Assembly (NCBI RefSeq): GCF_905207245.1
Contig: NZ_CAJLKP010000010.1
Location: forward strand, 1 to 64,000
Source of the DNA: an uncultured Bacteroides sp.
GTDB lineage: Bacteria > Bacteroidota > Bacteroidia > Bacteroidales > Bacteroidaceae
Direction of reading: 5' to 3'
DNA: 64,000 bases
The translations under genes were made by a program, and so were the position numbers. This document shows positions 44,565 through 55,270 of the stretch, in pieces. The number at the start of each line of letters is the position of its first letter. The first letter of the stretch is position 1. Under the pieces are notes generated by a model. It worked only from the letters and a program-made list of their open reading frames with translations, was not told the DNA's origin and made no database searches.

Positions 44565-45059
44565 TTAAGTGTTCAGGAACACCTCTGCTCCCAGCAGATT
44601 ATTAAAGTAAGTGGCATTTCGTTCATCCTCCAGTCCTCCGTCGGGGGTGAATAATAGTTGATATCTGGTCTGTGTATTCGCCATCCCCACTATTACTGAA
44701 ATCACCGATTGTTTTTCGGGAAACTGAACCAACGTCACATTTTGCACCATTCCGTCAGAATACTGGCTGGCGGCGAATGCATTATAAACTGCGGGGGGCA
44801 CTTCATCCATAGTCTCCCAGTCAGTTTGTTTCATCGCCCACGAGGCATTGGCATTGAACCAGACTTTGGTGTCGAAGCCATTCAATATAAAGTCTGCCAC
44901 ATAATACGCTTCATCCCGGGTCCAGGCGACGTCCTTAGCTTCGGGATACATCTTTTTTAAAGCTTCCTGTACATTGACAGGAGCATAGTCGGCAAAAACC
45001 GGAACTGATGTCAGAAACATCAGAAGCAGGAAAGAAAACTTCAGCTTGTTCATACTCAT
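44565..45059 (-). CDS. PepSY-like (DUF2874) secreted protein
   Basis: The 164-residue protein has a signal peptide (FSFLLLMFLTSVPVFA) and one or two copies of the BLIP-fold PepSY-like domain: VQEALKKMYPEAKDVAWTRDEAYYVADF near residues 30-60, and a second half with TRYQLLFTPDG near 140. Its starting Met may be residue 3 (45053). Such small periplasmic proteins are common in Bacteroides and lack assigned function. It lies between the HTCS gene and the galactan enzyme genes on the opposite strand, and the region upstream of it is shared with the 45268 gene. Confidence 0.75.
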   Translation of the reverse strand: MSMNKLKFSFLLLMFLTSVPVFADYAPVNVQEALKKMYPEAKDVAWTRDEAYYVADFILNGFDTKVWFNANASWAMKQTDWETMDEVPPAVYNAFAASQYSDGMVQNVTLVQFPEKQSVISVIVGMANTQTRYQLLFTPDGGLEDERNATYFNNLLGAEVFLNT

Positions 45060-45206
45060 AAAACTTTTTGGTTAGGTCTTGAAAAATACTTTTGTAGAGA
45101 ACGGCATTTCATGTCTTTTGTTTGCTCATTTAACACAAATCGTTCTCACAAGGTGTTCTATGGTCGTCTCATGTCTCAATATTATCCTTTTATGTCCGAA
45201 ATATAC

Positions 45207-45237
45207 TTTCGTAAATTCCTTCTCTCCGCTACTTTTG
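45207..45237 (+). promoter_or_regulatory. Probable promoter of the galactan PUL operon
   Basis: TACTTTTG (45230-45237) matches the -7 consensus exactly; TTTC (45207-45210) is a one-mismatch -33 box 19 bp upstream. ATGTC direct repeats at 45111, 45171 and 45192 (the last two 21 bp apart) could be HTCS contact sites, but this is speculative. Confidence 0.5.
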
Positions 45238-45267
45238 CCAACAGAAAACCAACTTTAATTTGATGAC

Positions 45268-47844
45268 ATGAAGAGACACATTCTACTCCTGATTACTTGT
45301 TTGCTGATGGCAGTTGTCCCGGCACAAAACAAAGCATCCAAAAGCATCCCTACTGTTTACGTAGATGGTAACGGCATCATGCGCTGGTCCGATACCCGGA
45401 AAGAGGCCTCTTTCTTCGGAGTGAACTATACCCTGCCTTTTGCCCATGCTTACCGTGCAATGGGCTATCTGGGCATTGACCGCAAAGCTGCTATCGACCG
45501 TGATGTCTACCACTTTGCGCGTCTGGGACTGAATGCTTACCGCATCCACATCTGGGACGTTGAGATTTCCGATGGCGAAGGTAACCTGCTGGAGAACGAA
45601 CATTTGGAACTGCTGGATTATCTTATCTTTAAATTGCAGGAACGTGGCATTCGCATCGTTATCACTGCTCAAACCAACTTCGGCAATGGCTATCCCGAGC
45701 GTAACCAGCCTACCGGCGGCTTTTCCTACGATTATGATAAATGTGCTGTTCATAGCGATGCAGAAGCTATTGCTGCGCAGGAAAAATACATTGCCGCTCT
45801 TGTGCGCCACGTCAATTCTTACACAGGCTATGCCTATAAAGACGATCCTTACATTGTAGGTTTTGAAATCAACAACGAACCTTGCCATCCGGGTACGATA
45901 GCTGAGACACGTGCTTATATCAACAAGATGTTATCTGCCCTGAAACGTGCAGGCAACCGGAAACCGGTATTCTATAATGTCAGCCACAATCAGCATGTGG
46001 TTGAAGCTTACTACGATACTGCTGTTCAAGGTACTACTTATCAATGGTATCCCGTCGGTCTTGTTTCCGGACATACCCGTAAAGGAAACTTCCTGCCTGC
46101 GGTAGACCGCTACGATATTCCTTTCTCCAATTTGAAAGGTTTCAATAAAAAGGCGCGTTTGGTTTATGAATTTGATCCTGCGGACAATCTCTATTCCTAT
46201 CTTTATCCTGCCACTGTCCGCACTTTCCGTTCTGCCGGCTTCCAGTGGATTACACAGTTTGCGTATGATCCTATTGATATGGCGGCATATAATACCGAAT
46301 ATCAGACTCATTACCTGAATGTGGCTTATACTCCGAACAAGGCTCTTGGCTTGATGATTGCCGCAGAAGTGGCACAAAAAGTGGGCAGGGGAGAGAGCTT
46401 TGGAGGTTATCCGGCAGATACGCTGTTCAATGACTTCCGCGTCAGCTACGTACAGGATTTGAGTGAACTGAACGATGGAGAGAAATTCTACTATTCCAAT
46501 ACGACGCAGACCCTTCCGAAAGATGTTTCACGGCTTCGTGCCATTGCCGGATGTGGCAGTTCTCCCGTTGTCCGTTACGAGGGTACAGGTGCTTATTGGA
46601 TAGATAAGTTGGAAGATGGTGTCTGGCGTCTGGAAGTTATGCCCGATGTGGTGCAGGTGAGCGATCCGTTTGCCAAACCTTCTTTGGATAAAGAAGTGAT
46701 GCATATCATTTCCAATGCATGGGATATGGTATTGGATTTACCTGACTTGGGTAAACATTTCCAAATAAATGGATTAGATAAAGATAACTTCCGGCATAGT
46801 TCCGCCACGAACGGTACTATTTCCGCCCTTCGCCCCGGCGTTTATCTTTTGCAGCGCGAAGGCATATCCGCTTCCCGAACCTGGACTGCCGATACCCGTT
46901 GGCAAAACATCACTCTCGGCGAATACGTCTCCCCAACTCTACACTCTCAACCTTCAGACCTTGACTTCATAGTCAATCATTCTCCGGTGAGAACTGTTGA
47001 TGCAGGCAAAGACCTGATCATACAAGCCACTATAGCCGGTAATGAACAGCCCGACTCCGTTATCATCTATACTGATAAAATCTCCTTTTGGAATGAAAAG
47101 AACCCATCTATAAAGATGAACTATGCAGGTGGTTACACTTATTGTGCCATTGTTCCTGCCTCAGATATAAAAGAAGGTTGTTTTAGGTATAACATCGTTG
47201 TTTGTCGGGGAGATAAACGACAGACATTCCCTTCCGGGGTAGCCAAGAGTCCGCTGGATTGGGACTATACTACGGCTACCCTGTGGGAGACGAATGTAGT
47301 TGCTTCTACGAAGTCACTTTCTTTACTGAAAGTGGGAGATACCGACAATAACCTGGAAGTCTATACCTTACCGGAGTGGAGCCGTACCAATCGTGAATTG
47401 ATTGAGAATGCTCCGACGGAGAAACCGACTCTCCGCATTACTTTTGAGTCCAAGGACCCGAACCCGGTCTTCTTCCTTCGCCGCTATATTAAAGATGACA
47501 TTAGCGGTCGTCCCGAACGTCTTGCCGCCAGCCATACCCTCTGCCTGCATGTGAAGAAGATGCCGGAAGGGCTTAAAGCAGGTTTCATTACTTCGGACGG
47601 ATATACCTATCTTGCACCGTGTAAGGCTGTAACGGATGATATCATCCGAATTCCTCTCACGGAACTGCGACAGGCTAATACCGCCCTGTTGCCTCATGCC
47701 TATCCGGTTTTCCTCGACAATTATTTCCGTCCGCAAACGGAGATTCTTTTCCAGGTAGAAAAGATAGAAAGCCTTGAACTGTCCTTTGAAGGAACTGCCG
47801 GGAAACAGGCGGAAATAGAAATAGGCGGCATTTGGCTGGAATAA
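45268..47844 (+). CDS. Clan-A glycoside hydrolase, probably GH147 beta-galactosidase
   Basis: The 858-residue protein has a signal peptide (LLMAVVPAQ), then a GH5-like TIM barrel (about 30-400) with acid/base E204 in GFEINNEP and probable nucleophile E301 in LVYEFDPAD, followed by beta-domains to the C-terminus. In galactan loci of other Bacteroides a GH147 beta-galactosidase of this kind is found (B. ovatus BACOVA_05493 from memory), so GH147 is preferred over GH5, but the family must be confirmed by profile search. It would remove galactose from oligosaccharides cut by GH53. First gene of the operon; susC follows by 27 bp. Confidence 0.7.
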   Translation: MKRHILLLITCLLMAVVPAQNKASKSIPTVYVDGNGIMRWSDTRKEASFFGVNYTLPFAHAYRAMGYLGIDRKAAIDRDVYHFARLGLNAYRIHIWDVEISDGEGNLLENEHLELLDYLIFKLQERGIRIVITAQTNFGNGYPERNQPTGGFSYDYDKCAVHSDAEAIAAQEKYIAALVRHVNSYTGYAYKDDPYIVGFEINNEPCHPGTIAETRAYINKMLSALKRAGNRKPVFYNVSHNQHVVEAYYDTAVQGTTYQWYPVGLVSGHTRKGNFLPAVDRYDIPFSNLKGFNKKARLVYEFDPADNLYSYLYPATVRTFRSAGFQWITQFAYDPIDMAAYNTEYQTHYLNVAYTPNKALGLMIAAEVAQKVGRGESFGGYPADTLFNDFRVSYVQDLSELNDGEKFYYSNTTQTLPKDVSRLRAIAGCGSSPVVRYEGTGAYWIDKLEDGVWRLEVMPDVVQVSDPFAKPSLDKEVMHIISNAWDMVLDLPDLGKHFQINGLDKDNFRHSSATNGTISALRPGVYLLQREGISASRTWTADTRWQNITLGEYVSPTLHSQPSDLDFIVNHSPVRTVDAGKDLIIQATIAGNEQPDSVIIYTDKISFWNEKNPSIKMNYAGGYTYCAIVPASDIKEGCFRYNIVVCRGDKRQTFPSGVAKSPLDWDYTTATLWETNVVASTKSLSLLKVGDTDNNLEVYTLPEWSRTNRELIENAPTEKPTLRITFESKDPNPVFFLRRYIKDDISGRPERLAASHTLCLHVKKMPEGLKAGFITSDGYTYLAPCKAVTDDIIRIPLTELRQANTALLPHAYPVFLDNYFRPQTEILFQVEKIESLELSFEGTAGKQAEIEIGGIWLE

Positions 47845-47871
47845 GTAACACTTTTAAATTAAATACCAAGT

Positions 47872-50841
47872 ATGAGAAACAAAACCTTAAGACATCGCGT
47901 CACAGCTTTTTTATGCCTGCTGTGCATCGCACTATCAGCAATTATGAGCCCGCTTTCCGCTCAGGACGGAAGAAAAGTAACCGGGCATGTCGTAGACGAC
48001 ACGAACGAGCCCCTTATCGGTGCCAGTATTTTGGTGGTAGGCACCAGTACCGGCGTGATAACCGATCTTGACGGAAACTTTTCCATTGTTGTTCCTTCGG
48101 GAACTACCACTTTGCAAATCTCTTATGTGGGTTATGAAACTATGACTGTTCCCATTCCAAGTAATAATACTGTGAATGTAAAGATGAAAAGTGACTCTCA
48201 GGTACTGAGTGATGTGGTTGTCATCGGTTACGGAACAACCCGCAAAAGTGACCTGACGGGATCCGTCTCCAACGTCAGCAGCAAGGATTTCAATTCAGGA
48301 CTGATTTCCTCGCCTGAGCAACTTATTAACGGTAAAGTATCCGGTGTACAGATTATGAGCAATAGTGGTTCACCCACAGCCGGAAGTACCATCCGTATCC
48401 GTGGCGGCGCTTCGCTGAATGCCAGTAACGACCCGCTTATCGTTCTGGATGGTGTGCCCCTCGAAACAGGTGGTATCAGTGGTAATGACGGTAACTTTTT
48501 GGCATTAATCAATCCGAGCGATATAGAAAGTATGACTATCCTGAAAGATGCTTCGTCCACCGCCATCTACGGTTCGCGCGCATCAAACGGTGTCATTATC
48601 ATTACTACCAAGAAAGGAAGTACTGACCGTATGAAAGTGAGTTTCACAACTACCAATTCCATACAGACCCGTACTAAATTGAACGATATGCTCTCACGCG
48701 AAGAGTTCATCAATGTAGTCAATACTCAGGGTTCGGATGCACAGAAAGCCTTGTTGGGTAATACCTACACGGATTGGAACGATGAAATCTATCATAATGC
48801 TTTCGGTACGGACAATAATCTCAGCCTGTCCGGCCGTCTGGCAAAGAACTTTCCTATCCGTGTGTCAATAGGTTATTATAACCAGGATGGTTTGGTGAAG
48901 ACGGACAATGCAGAGCGCATCACAGGAAGTGTATCCTTATCTCCCAGTTTCTTTGATGACCATCTGAAACTGAACTTCAATGTGAAAGGTTCGCGTAACG
49001 ATAACCGTTTCGCCAATTCAAATGCCATTTGGAATGCAGCAACCTGGAATCCTACCATCCCGGTTTATTCGGGCAACGATACGTTTGGCGGATACACCGA
49101 GGCCACTGACAATGTAGGGCAGTTGGTTACAGGTGGTACGGTCAATCCTTTGGGGGCTCTCAAACAATATAAATCAACCAGCCGTGTCTCCCGCTTGGTC
49201 GGTAACTTTGATGTGGACTACAAAATGCACTTCCTGCCCGAATTGAAATTTCATGCTACTTTGGGGTATGATTATGCCAAGGGACAAGGCAAAATATATG
49301 TTCCGGCTGAGGCAGCCCAGTATGCGACAACTAACGGGCGTGATTATAAATATGGCCCGCAAAAGAACACCAACCGCCTGCTGACTACTTATTTCAATTA
49401 CAATAAATACCTTGACTCTTGGAAGAGCAGTATTGATGCCACTGTGGGATATGATTATCAATACTGGAAGAGTACTTCCCCTCAATACAGTGAACTGAGC
49501 ACATTAGGCGAGATACAAAGTACGACTGCCGCTTCCGACGAGCGCCATGTGCTTCTCTCTTACTATGCGCGTCTGAACTATACTTTTGATTCGCGTTATA
49601 TGCTGACGGCCACCATGCGTCGTGATGGTACCTCTCGTTTCAGCAAAGATAACCGTTGGGGAACTTTCCCCTCTGTAGCTCTGGCCTGGAGAGTCAGTGA
49701 AGAGGCTTTCCTGAAAGACAATGCAGTGTTGAGTAACCTGAAACTCCGTGCCAGTTACGGTGTCACCGGTCAGCAGGATGGCATTGGTAACTATAATTAC
49801 CTGCCCGTTTATACTGCCAGTCAGAGTGGGGCGGAAGCACAGTTCGGCAATCAGTACATCACCACCTACCGTCCTGAGGCTTATGTCTCTAATTTGAAAT
49901 GGGAGACTACTACCGCCTGGAATGCCGGTTTTGATTTTGGCTTCCTTGAAGACCGTATTACCGGTAGCTTTGATTACTATACCCGCCAGACCAAGGACCT
50001 GTTGGCTACTGTTGCCTCTCCCGCCGGTACTAATTTCGATAAGAATATCCTGACCAATGTGGGTAATGTAGATAGTCAGGGTATTGAAGTTTCCCTGAAC
50101 GCCAGCCCCATTCAAAGCAAGAACTGGAACTGGGATGTCAGCTTCAACATGACCTGGCAAAAGATGAAAGTCAAGAACCTCTCTCTGGTAGAAGGTGGTG
50201 CTGCCACCAACATCTCGGCCGGTGCCTCCATTGACGGACAAAATGTGCAGGTGTTGAGCGAAGGCTACGAACCTTATATGTTCTACGTCTATAAACAGCT
50301 TTACGATGCCGAAACCGGCAAACCCATCGAGGGAGCTTATGCCGACCTGAATGGGGATGGTGAGATAAACTCAGGTGACCTCTATCGCTATAAATCACCT
50401 ACACCCGACTTTATCTTCGGCTTCAGTACTTCGTTGAATTATAAGAAGTGGACGCTGAGCACCAGCCTTCGTGCCAATGTGGGGAATTACGTATATAACG
50501 GTATGGCTATGAACACCGGTGCCTGGGAGACGATGAGCTATAATGCGTTCCAGTTGAATAACGTGCACAGCAGTTATCTGGAAACCGGTTTCCAGAGGCG
50601 CCAGCACTTATCGGACTATTATGTGGAGAACGGCTCATTCCTGAAAATGGATAACCTGTCACTATCTTACAACTTTGGCCGTGTATGCCGTTGGCTCAGT
50701 TTGAATGCCAGTGTCATGGTGCAAAACGTATTTTGTATAACCAAGTATTCGGGTGTTGATCCGGAGGTTCCGAGTGGAATGGATTCTTCTTTCTATCCCC
50801 GTCCGCGTACTTACTCACTCAGCCTAGGACTTGAATTCTAA
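47872..50841 (+). CDS. SusC-family TonB-dependent transporter (galactan PUL)
   Basis: The 989-residue outer-membrane protein has a signal peptide (to MSPLSAQ), carboxypeptidase-D-like domain at about 32-110 (VTGHVVDDTNEPLIGASILVVGTSTGVITD), TonB-box-like VVVIGYG, plug domain at about 125-235 and barrel to the end (YSLSLGLEF). Unlike the PUL1 SusC it has no STN domain, as expected for HTCS control. It imports galacto-oligosaccharides with the SusD partner encoded 29 bp downstream. Confidence 0.94.
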   Translation: MRNKTLRHRVTAFLCLLCIALSAIMSPLSAQDGRKVTGHVVDDTNEPLIGASILVVGTSTGVITDLDGNFSIVVPSGTTTLQISYVGYETMTVPIPSNNTVNVKMKSDSQVLSDVVVIGYGTTRKSDLTGSVSNVSSKDFNSGLISSPEQLINGKVSGVQIMSNSGSPTAGSTIRIRGGASLNASNDPLIVLDGVPLETGGISGNDGNFLALINPSDIESMTILKDASSTAIYGSRASNGVIIITTKKGSTDRMKVSFTTTNSIQTRTKLNDMLSREEFINVVNTQGSDAQKALLGNTYTDWNDEIYHNAFGTDNNLSLSGRLAKNFPIRVSIGYYNQDGLVKTDNAERITGSVSLSPSFFDDHLKLNFNVKGSRNDNRFANSNAIWNAATWNPTIPVYSGNDTFGGYTEATDNVGQLVTGGTVNPLGALKQYKSTSRVSRLVGNFDVDYKMHFLPELKFHATLGYDYAKGQGKIYVPAEAAQYATTNGRDYKYGPQKNTNRLLTTYFNYNKYLDSWKSSIDATVGYDYQYWKSTSPQYSELSTLGEIQSTTAASDERHVLLSYYARLNYTFDSRYMLTATMRRDGTSRFSKDNRWGTFPSVALAWRVSEEAFLKDNAVLSNLKLRASYGVTGQQDGIGNYNYLPVYTASQSGAEAQFGNQYITTYRPEAYVSNLKWETTTAWNAGFDFGFLEDRITGSFDYYTRQTKDLLATVASPAGTNFDKNILTNVGNVDSQGIEVSLNASPIQSKNWNWDVSFNMTWQKMKVKNLSLVEGGAATNISAGASIDGQNVQVLSEGYEPYMFYVYKQLYDAETGKPIEGAYADLNGDGEINSGDLYRYKSPTPDFIFGFSTSLNYKKWTLSTSLRANVGNYVYNGMAMNTGAWETMSYNAFQLNNVHSSYLETGFQRRQHLSDYYVENGSFLKMDNLSLSYNFGRVCRWLSLNASVMVQNVFCITKYSGVDPEVPSGMDSSFYPRPRTYSLSLGLEF

Positions 50842-50870
50842 TCTTTACCATTAAAAACAAGACATATCGT

Positions 50871-52445
50871 ATGAAAAAGATATTCTATACCGTACTGCTT
50901 TTTGCCGGTACACTATTCACAACCTCCTGTTTGGACGACCTCAACCAGTATCCGCATACGGAAACCACTTCGGCTGATGTCTATACGTCTGCAGCCAACT
51001 ATAAAGCCGTCTTAGGAAAACTTTATGTATCTTTCGTCATTGCCGGACAAGAAAAAGGCGGCGGAGATAAAGACCTCGACAGTAACTTCGGTTACGATTA
51101 TATGCGCTGTTATTTCAATATGCAGGAGTGTGGCACCGATGAGTTGGTTTACACCTGGCTGGGAGGCGAAAAAATGAGTGGGCTTACTTATCTGAGTTGG
51201 GATGCCAATGATGCGTGGGTGTCCGATACATATTATCGCATTTACTATACCATAGCACTTTGCAATGAATTCCTGCGTAATGCCACCGACGGGCAGATTG
51301 AAAAATTCAGTGAGGGTGAGCAGGCGGAAATACGCCATTATCGGGCTGAAGCCCGTTTTCTCCGTGCATTGGCATACTATCATGCACTCGATCTTTATCG
51401 CAACATACCTCTCGTCACCGAGAATGATCCTGTAGGCGGCTATCTGCCGCCGCGCTACACTGCTACGCAAATGTTCGAATATCTGGAGACGGAATTGAAA
51501 GATGTGGATGCAGACTTGCTGGACCGCACAGAATGTGAATACGGCCGTGCCTGCAAACAAGCCGCTTATGCCCTGTTGGCACGCTTATATCTCAATGCGG
51601 AAGTTTATACGGGTACTGCCCATTGGACAGATTGCATCACCTACTGCAACGAAATCCTGAAAGCGGGTTATACGCTGGAAGGTGATTATGCCAAACTATT
51701 CAATGCCGACAACCATAACCGTACCAATGAAATCATCTATGCTTTTCCGGTGGATGCAACACACACCGTATCGTGGGGAGCAACTACTTATATCATCTGC
51801 GGAGGCGTGAATAACACTTCCGATACTCAGGTACCTTCCGATTACGGTGTATCTTCCGGTTGGGGTAATTTCCGCCTGCGAGGCGAACTTCCCGACCTTT
51901 TCAGTGATGGTGATGGCCGGGGGATGTTCTATACTGAAGGACAAACCAAAACAATAGATGTGGTGGAAAACCAAAGCAACGGTTATCTTCCGGAGAAATG
52001 GACTAACCTGACTGATGCGGGCGAAGCCGCTTCCAATAGCAACGACGGTGGTGTGAATACCGATTTCCCGGTTTTCCGTCTGGCGGATGTCTATCTGATG
52101 TTGGCTGAGGCTGTAGTGAGAGGGGGAGAAGGCAGCAGCCGTTCCACAGCTTTAGGTTATGTCAACGACTTGCGCAGACGTGCCTTTGGCAACGATTCAG
52201 GGAATATTACCGACGGACAGTTGACCGCCGACTTTATTCTTGACGAGCGTGCCCGTGAGCTCTATCTGGAGTGTGTCCGCCGCACGGATCTGATACGTTA
52301 CGGCAAGTTTACTACTTCCAGCTATCTGTGGCAGTGGAAAGGCGGTGTGATGAACGGACAGGCAGTAGACAACAAATATAACATTTATCCTATTCCGTCC
52401 ACCGAACTGACGGCTAACCCGAATCTTTATAACGAAAACTATTAA
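50871..52445 (+). CDS. SusD-family glycan-binding lipoprotein (galactan PUL)
   Basis: The 524-residue protein has a lipoprotein signal (LLFAGTLFTTSCLDD, Cys near residue 20) and the SusD TPR fold, with RHYRAEARFLRALAYYHALDLYRNIPLV and the C-terminal LDERARELYLECVRRTDLIRYGKF. It lies between susC and the SusE-like gene. The presumed ligand is beta-1,4-galactan, inferred from the GH53 gene in the same operon. Confidence 0.93.
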   Translation: MKKIFYTVLLFAGTLFTTSCLDDLNQYPHTETTSADVYTSAANYKAVLGKLYVSFVIAGQEKGGGDKDLDSNFGYDYMRCYFNMQECGTDELVYTWLGGEKMSGLTYLSWDANDAWVSDTYYRIYYTIALCNEFLRNATDGQIEKFSEGEQAEIRHYRAEARFLRALAYYHALDLYRNIPLVTENDPVGGYLPPRYTATQMFEYLETELKDVDADLLDRTECEYGRACKQAAYALLARLYLNAEVYTGTAHWTDCITYCNEILKAGYTLEGDYAKLFNADNHNRTNEIIYAFPVDATHTVSWGATTYIICGGVNNTSDTQVPSDYGVSSGWGNFRLRGELPDLFSDGDGRGMFYTEGQTKTIDVVENQSNGYLPEKWTNLTDAGEAASNSNDGGVNTDFPVFRLADVYLMLAEAVVRGGEGSSRSTALGYVNDLRRRAFGNDSGNITDGQLTADFILDERARELYLECVRRTDLIRYGKFTTSSYLWQWKGGVMNGQAVDNKYNIYPIPSTELTANPNLYNENY

Positions 52446-52456
52446 TTCTATACTAT

Positions 52457-54175
52457 ATGAAGACAATGAAGAATTTCCTTCTCCTTCTTGCGGCAGTCTT
52501 TAGTTTTGCCTCTTGCGAAAAGGATGAAGACAAAATATATCTGAGCAGTATTGAATCCGGTGAACTGGTTGCGACGGAAAGTACAGTCGTCTTGTCGCAG
52601 GAAAACAGTAATGACATTGTCCTGTCTTTGGCATGGACGAAAGATGCCTTGCAGATCAGCGACCCTGCTTTGTCGGCTATTGATGTGACCATCCAGACCT
52701 TGCAGGTTTCCACTACTCAGGATTTCTCGGGTGTGGTGAGCGAAAATGTAGAAACTTCCCTCTCGAAGGCTTATACCGGTGCTGCCTTAAATGCTCTGGC
52801 CAAGAATATCGGTGCCAATCCTGATGTGGCGAATAACGTTTATTTCCGGCTTGCTGCGCAGACGGGAAAGAATATGACCCCTGTTTACTCTAATGTAGTT
52901 ACAGTAGCGGTCACTCCCTATACGATTGACATGAGTCTGGGGTATATTCTTAATGCCGATAAGGCAGAAACCGGTGTGACACTCTATTCGGCTGCTTCCG
53001 ACGGACAATATCTGGGTTTCATGGGAGCCACTGCCTGGTACAACTTCTTTATGAAAGAAGGGGATGGAACGGTTTGGGGTAATGATGGCGTAACTGGAAC
53101 GGCCTTCCTGATGTCTTCGGAAGAATCCTCCTGGAACTTCTGGTTCCCCGGAATGGGCGGTTGTTATTATGTGGATGCAAACACTAACAAGAAAGCTTGG
53201 TCGACCCTTTACATACCGTCTCTTACGCTTACAGGAGATGTGGCAGGTACAATGACTTTTGATCGTCCGAATGTGAAATGGACGTATGCATTTAGTGCTG
53301 CACAGGCGGGAAATATTACATTCAAGGTAAACGGAACCGGTCGTCTATACGATTCTTCTACGGGCACCGAGGGTTCGGATAGTGATGCCAACTTAGGAAT
53401 TGAAACTCCTGTAAGTTTTGCGCAAAACGGAGAAAATCTTATCTTTGGCGGAGAAGCGGGTAATATCACTGTGAATGTTCCGGCAGCGGGAGAATGTACT
53501 TTGGTTATTGATTTGAGCAATCCGAAACAGTGGACGGTAGAAGTAACCAGTGGCAGTGCCGAGCCCGAACCGGTGAGAGAGACTCTTTATATGCTGGGTA
53601 TCAGTGAAGGAGAAGGTGACTGGAACTTCAATAACTACCTGCGGCTTTATGATGAGGATAATCTGGGATATGCCGGTGTGGCGGATGTTAATTCTCCCTG
53701 GGGATATCAGATTGCAATAGAAGAAGGTAATTGGGGAGATGTTTATAAATTGGGCGAAGGCGATGCCAATGCCGGAACGTTAGCTTTTAATGCGGAGAAC
53801 AATATTCCTGCACCGGATGGCGGTCTTTACTTCTTTGATGTATCATTGAAAGCGTTGACTTATAAATTGACGGCTATAGGCAATGAAATTTATGTTGCCG
53901 GTCTCAACAAACTGGAAGATGAAGACTGGACTTTTGAGCCATTACCCGCTACAGCTACCGGTGGTGTATATAGTGGTAGTATTACTATCACACAACCGTC
54001 TGCCTGGGGATTTAAGATTTATCTTTTTAACGGAGACTGGAATTACGTTTATGGCGGAAGTGCCGGGAAACTCTATTACAAGAGCAATAACGGCATCACG
54101 GATGATGCCACGCTGGCACCGGGCACATACACTCTGACTGTAGATTTAATTAATGCAACCTATACTATTAAATAA
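52457..54175 (+). CDS. SusE/SusF-like surface glycan-binding lipoprotein
   Basis: The 572-residue protein has a lipoprotein signal (LLAAVFSFASCEKDED), a SusE-type Ig-like N-domain (about 25-155, TESTVVLSQENSNDIVLSLAWT) and tandem beta-sandwich binding domains (about 160-380 and 385-572). The last part contains two similar halves, each with an ANNYLRLYDED/GLNKLEDEDW-type start and a KxYYKSNN-type end, as in SusE/SusF starch-binding modules. By position it is the accessory galactan-binding surface protein. It ends 12 bp before GH53. Confidence 0.8.
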   Translation: MKTMKNFLLLLAAVFSFASCEKDEDKIYLSSIESGELVATESTVVLSQENSNDIVLSLAWTKDALQISDPALSAIDVTIQTLQVSTTQDFSGVVSENVETSLSKAYTGAALNALAKNIGANPDVANNVYFRLAAQTGKNMTPVYSNVVTVAVTPYTIDMSLGYILNADKAETGVTLYSAASDGQYLGFMGATAWYNFFMKEGDGTVWGNDGVTGTAFLMSSEESSWNFWFPGMGGCYYVDANTNKKAWSTLYIPSLTLTGDVAGTMTFDRPNVKWTYAFSAAQAGNITFKVNGTGRLYDSSTGTEGSDSDANLGIETPVSFAQNGENLIFGGEAGNITVNVPAAGECTLVIDLSNPKQWTVEVTSGSAEPEPVRETLYMLGISEGEGDWNFNNYLRLYDEDNLGYAGVADVNSPWGYQIAIEEGNWGDVYKLGEGDANAGTLAFNAENNIPAPDGGLYFFDVSLKALTYKLTAIGNEIYVAGLNKLEDEDWTFEPLPATATGGVYSGSITITQPSAWGFKIYLFNGDWNYVYGGSAGKLYYKSNNGITDDATLAPGTYTLTVDLINATYTIK

Positions 54176-54187
54176 AGGATATCAATT

Positions 54188-55261
54188 ATGAAATTAATGA
54201 ATATATTATTAGCCGGCTTGCTCCTTTGGGGAGCAGCCGCTTGCAGTGACGATGATAAACCGACATTTCCCGAAGAACCGACTTATGACATGACCGGCTT
54301 TGCCAAAGGTGCCGATGTCAGTTGGTTGACACAGATGGAAGCGTCGGGAAAGAAGTTCTACAACGCTTCCGGTCGTGAAACGGAGTGTATGACTTTATTG
54401 CGTGACCTGGGCATGAACTCCATCCGCCTGCGTGTATGGGTGAATCCTTCGGATGGTTGGTGCAATAAGAGTGATGTTGTGGCGAAAGCCTGGCGTGCCC
54501 ATCAACTGGGTATGCGGGTGATGATTGACTTCCATTACAGTGATGTATGGGCAGATCCGGGTAGCCAGTATAAGCCTGCCGCCTGGGTGGGACTTTCGCT
54601 TGATGAACTGAAGACAGCAATTGCCGACCATACCAAAGATGTGCTGAATGCCTTGAAAGAGAAAGGTATTACTCCCGAATGGGTGCAGGTGGGTAATGAG
54701 ATTACTCCCGGTATGTTGTGGGATGAGGATGCCACGGTGAGTGGTGCCACCTATGACGTTCCGAAGGAGGGCGTGACTTATGCGAAAAATGAGAAGAACT
54801 TTGCAGATTTTATCACAACCGGTTCGAATGCAGTGAAAGAGGTATTCCCCAATGCAAAAGTTATTGTACATTTGCATGATGGAAACAACAACGGTACCTA
54901 TCGCTGGATATTCGATATTCTGAAAGCCAATAATACTCCTTATGATGTCATAGCTATGTCCCTTTATCCCGGAACAGATAACTGGCAAGAGATGGTTGCC
55001 GCCTGTGTGGCCAATATGGAGGATATGGTGAGCCGCTATAATAAGGAGGTTATGATTGCCGAAGTCGGTATGCCGTGGGATGAGCCTGGGATCTCAAAAT
55101 CTTGCCTGACCGAGCTGATTGCCAAATCTAAAGCAATCGAACAGTGTCTCGGCATCTTCTATTGGGAACCGCAGTCTTATGGCAGTTGGAACGGATATAC
55201 GTTGGGAGCTTTTGATGAAAGCGGTAAACCGACTGTTGCACTGGACGCATTTAATCAATAA
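54188..55261 (+). CDS. GH53 endo-beta-1,4-galactanase (lipoprotein)
   Basis: The 357-residue protein has a lipoprotein signal (LLLWGAAACSDDD), implying a cell-surface location. The TIM barrel shows the GH53 hallmarks GADVSWLTQMEASGKKFY, RLRVWVNPSDGW, MIDFHYSDVWADPG, acid/base E171 in WVQVGNEITPG and nucleophile E292 in VMIAEVGMPWD. GH53 cuts internal beta-1,4-galactosyl links of pectic galactan. It would make oligosaccharides for the SusC/SusD pair. It is directly upstream of GH2 (9 bp). Confidence 0.95.
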   Translation: MKLMNILLAGLLLWGAAACSDDDKPTFPEEPTYDMTGFAKGADVSWLTQMEASGKKFYNASGRETECMTLLRDLGMNSIRLRVWVNPSDGWCNKSDVVAKAWRAHQLGMRVMIDFHYSDVWADPGSQYKPAAWVGLSLDELKTAIADHTKDVLNALKEKGITPEWVQVGNEITPGMLWDEDATVSGATYDVPKEGVTYAKNEKNFADFITTGSNAVKEVFPNAKVIVHLHDGNNNGTYRWIFDILKANNTPYDVIAMSLYPGTDNWQEMVAACVANMEDMVSRYNKEVMIAEVGMPWDEPGISKSCLTELIAKSKAIEQCLGIFYWEPQSYGSWNGYTLGAFDESGKPTVALDAFNQ

Positions 55262-55270
55262 TATACCATC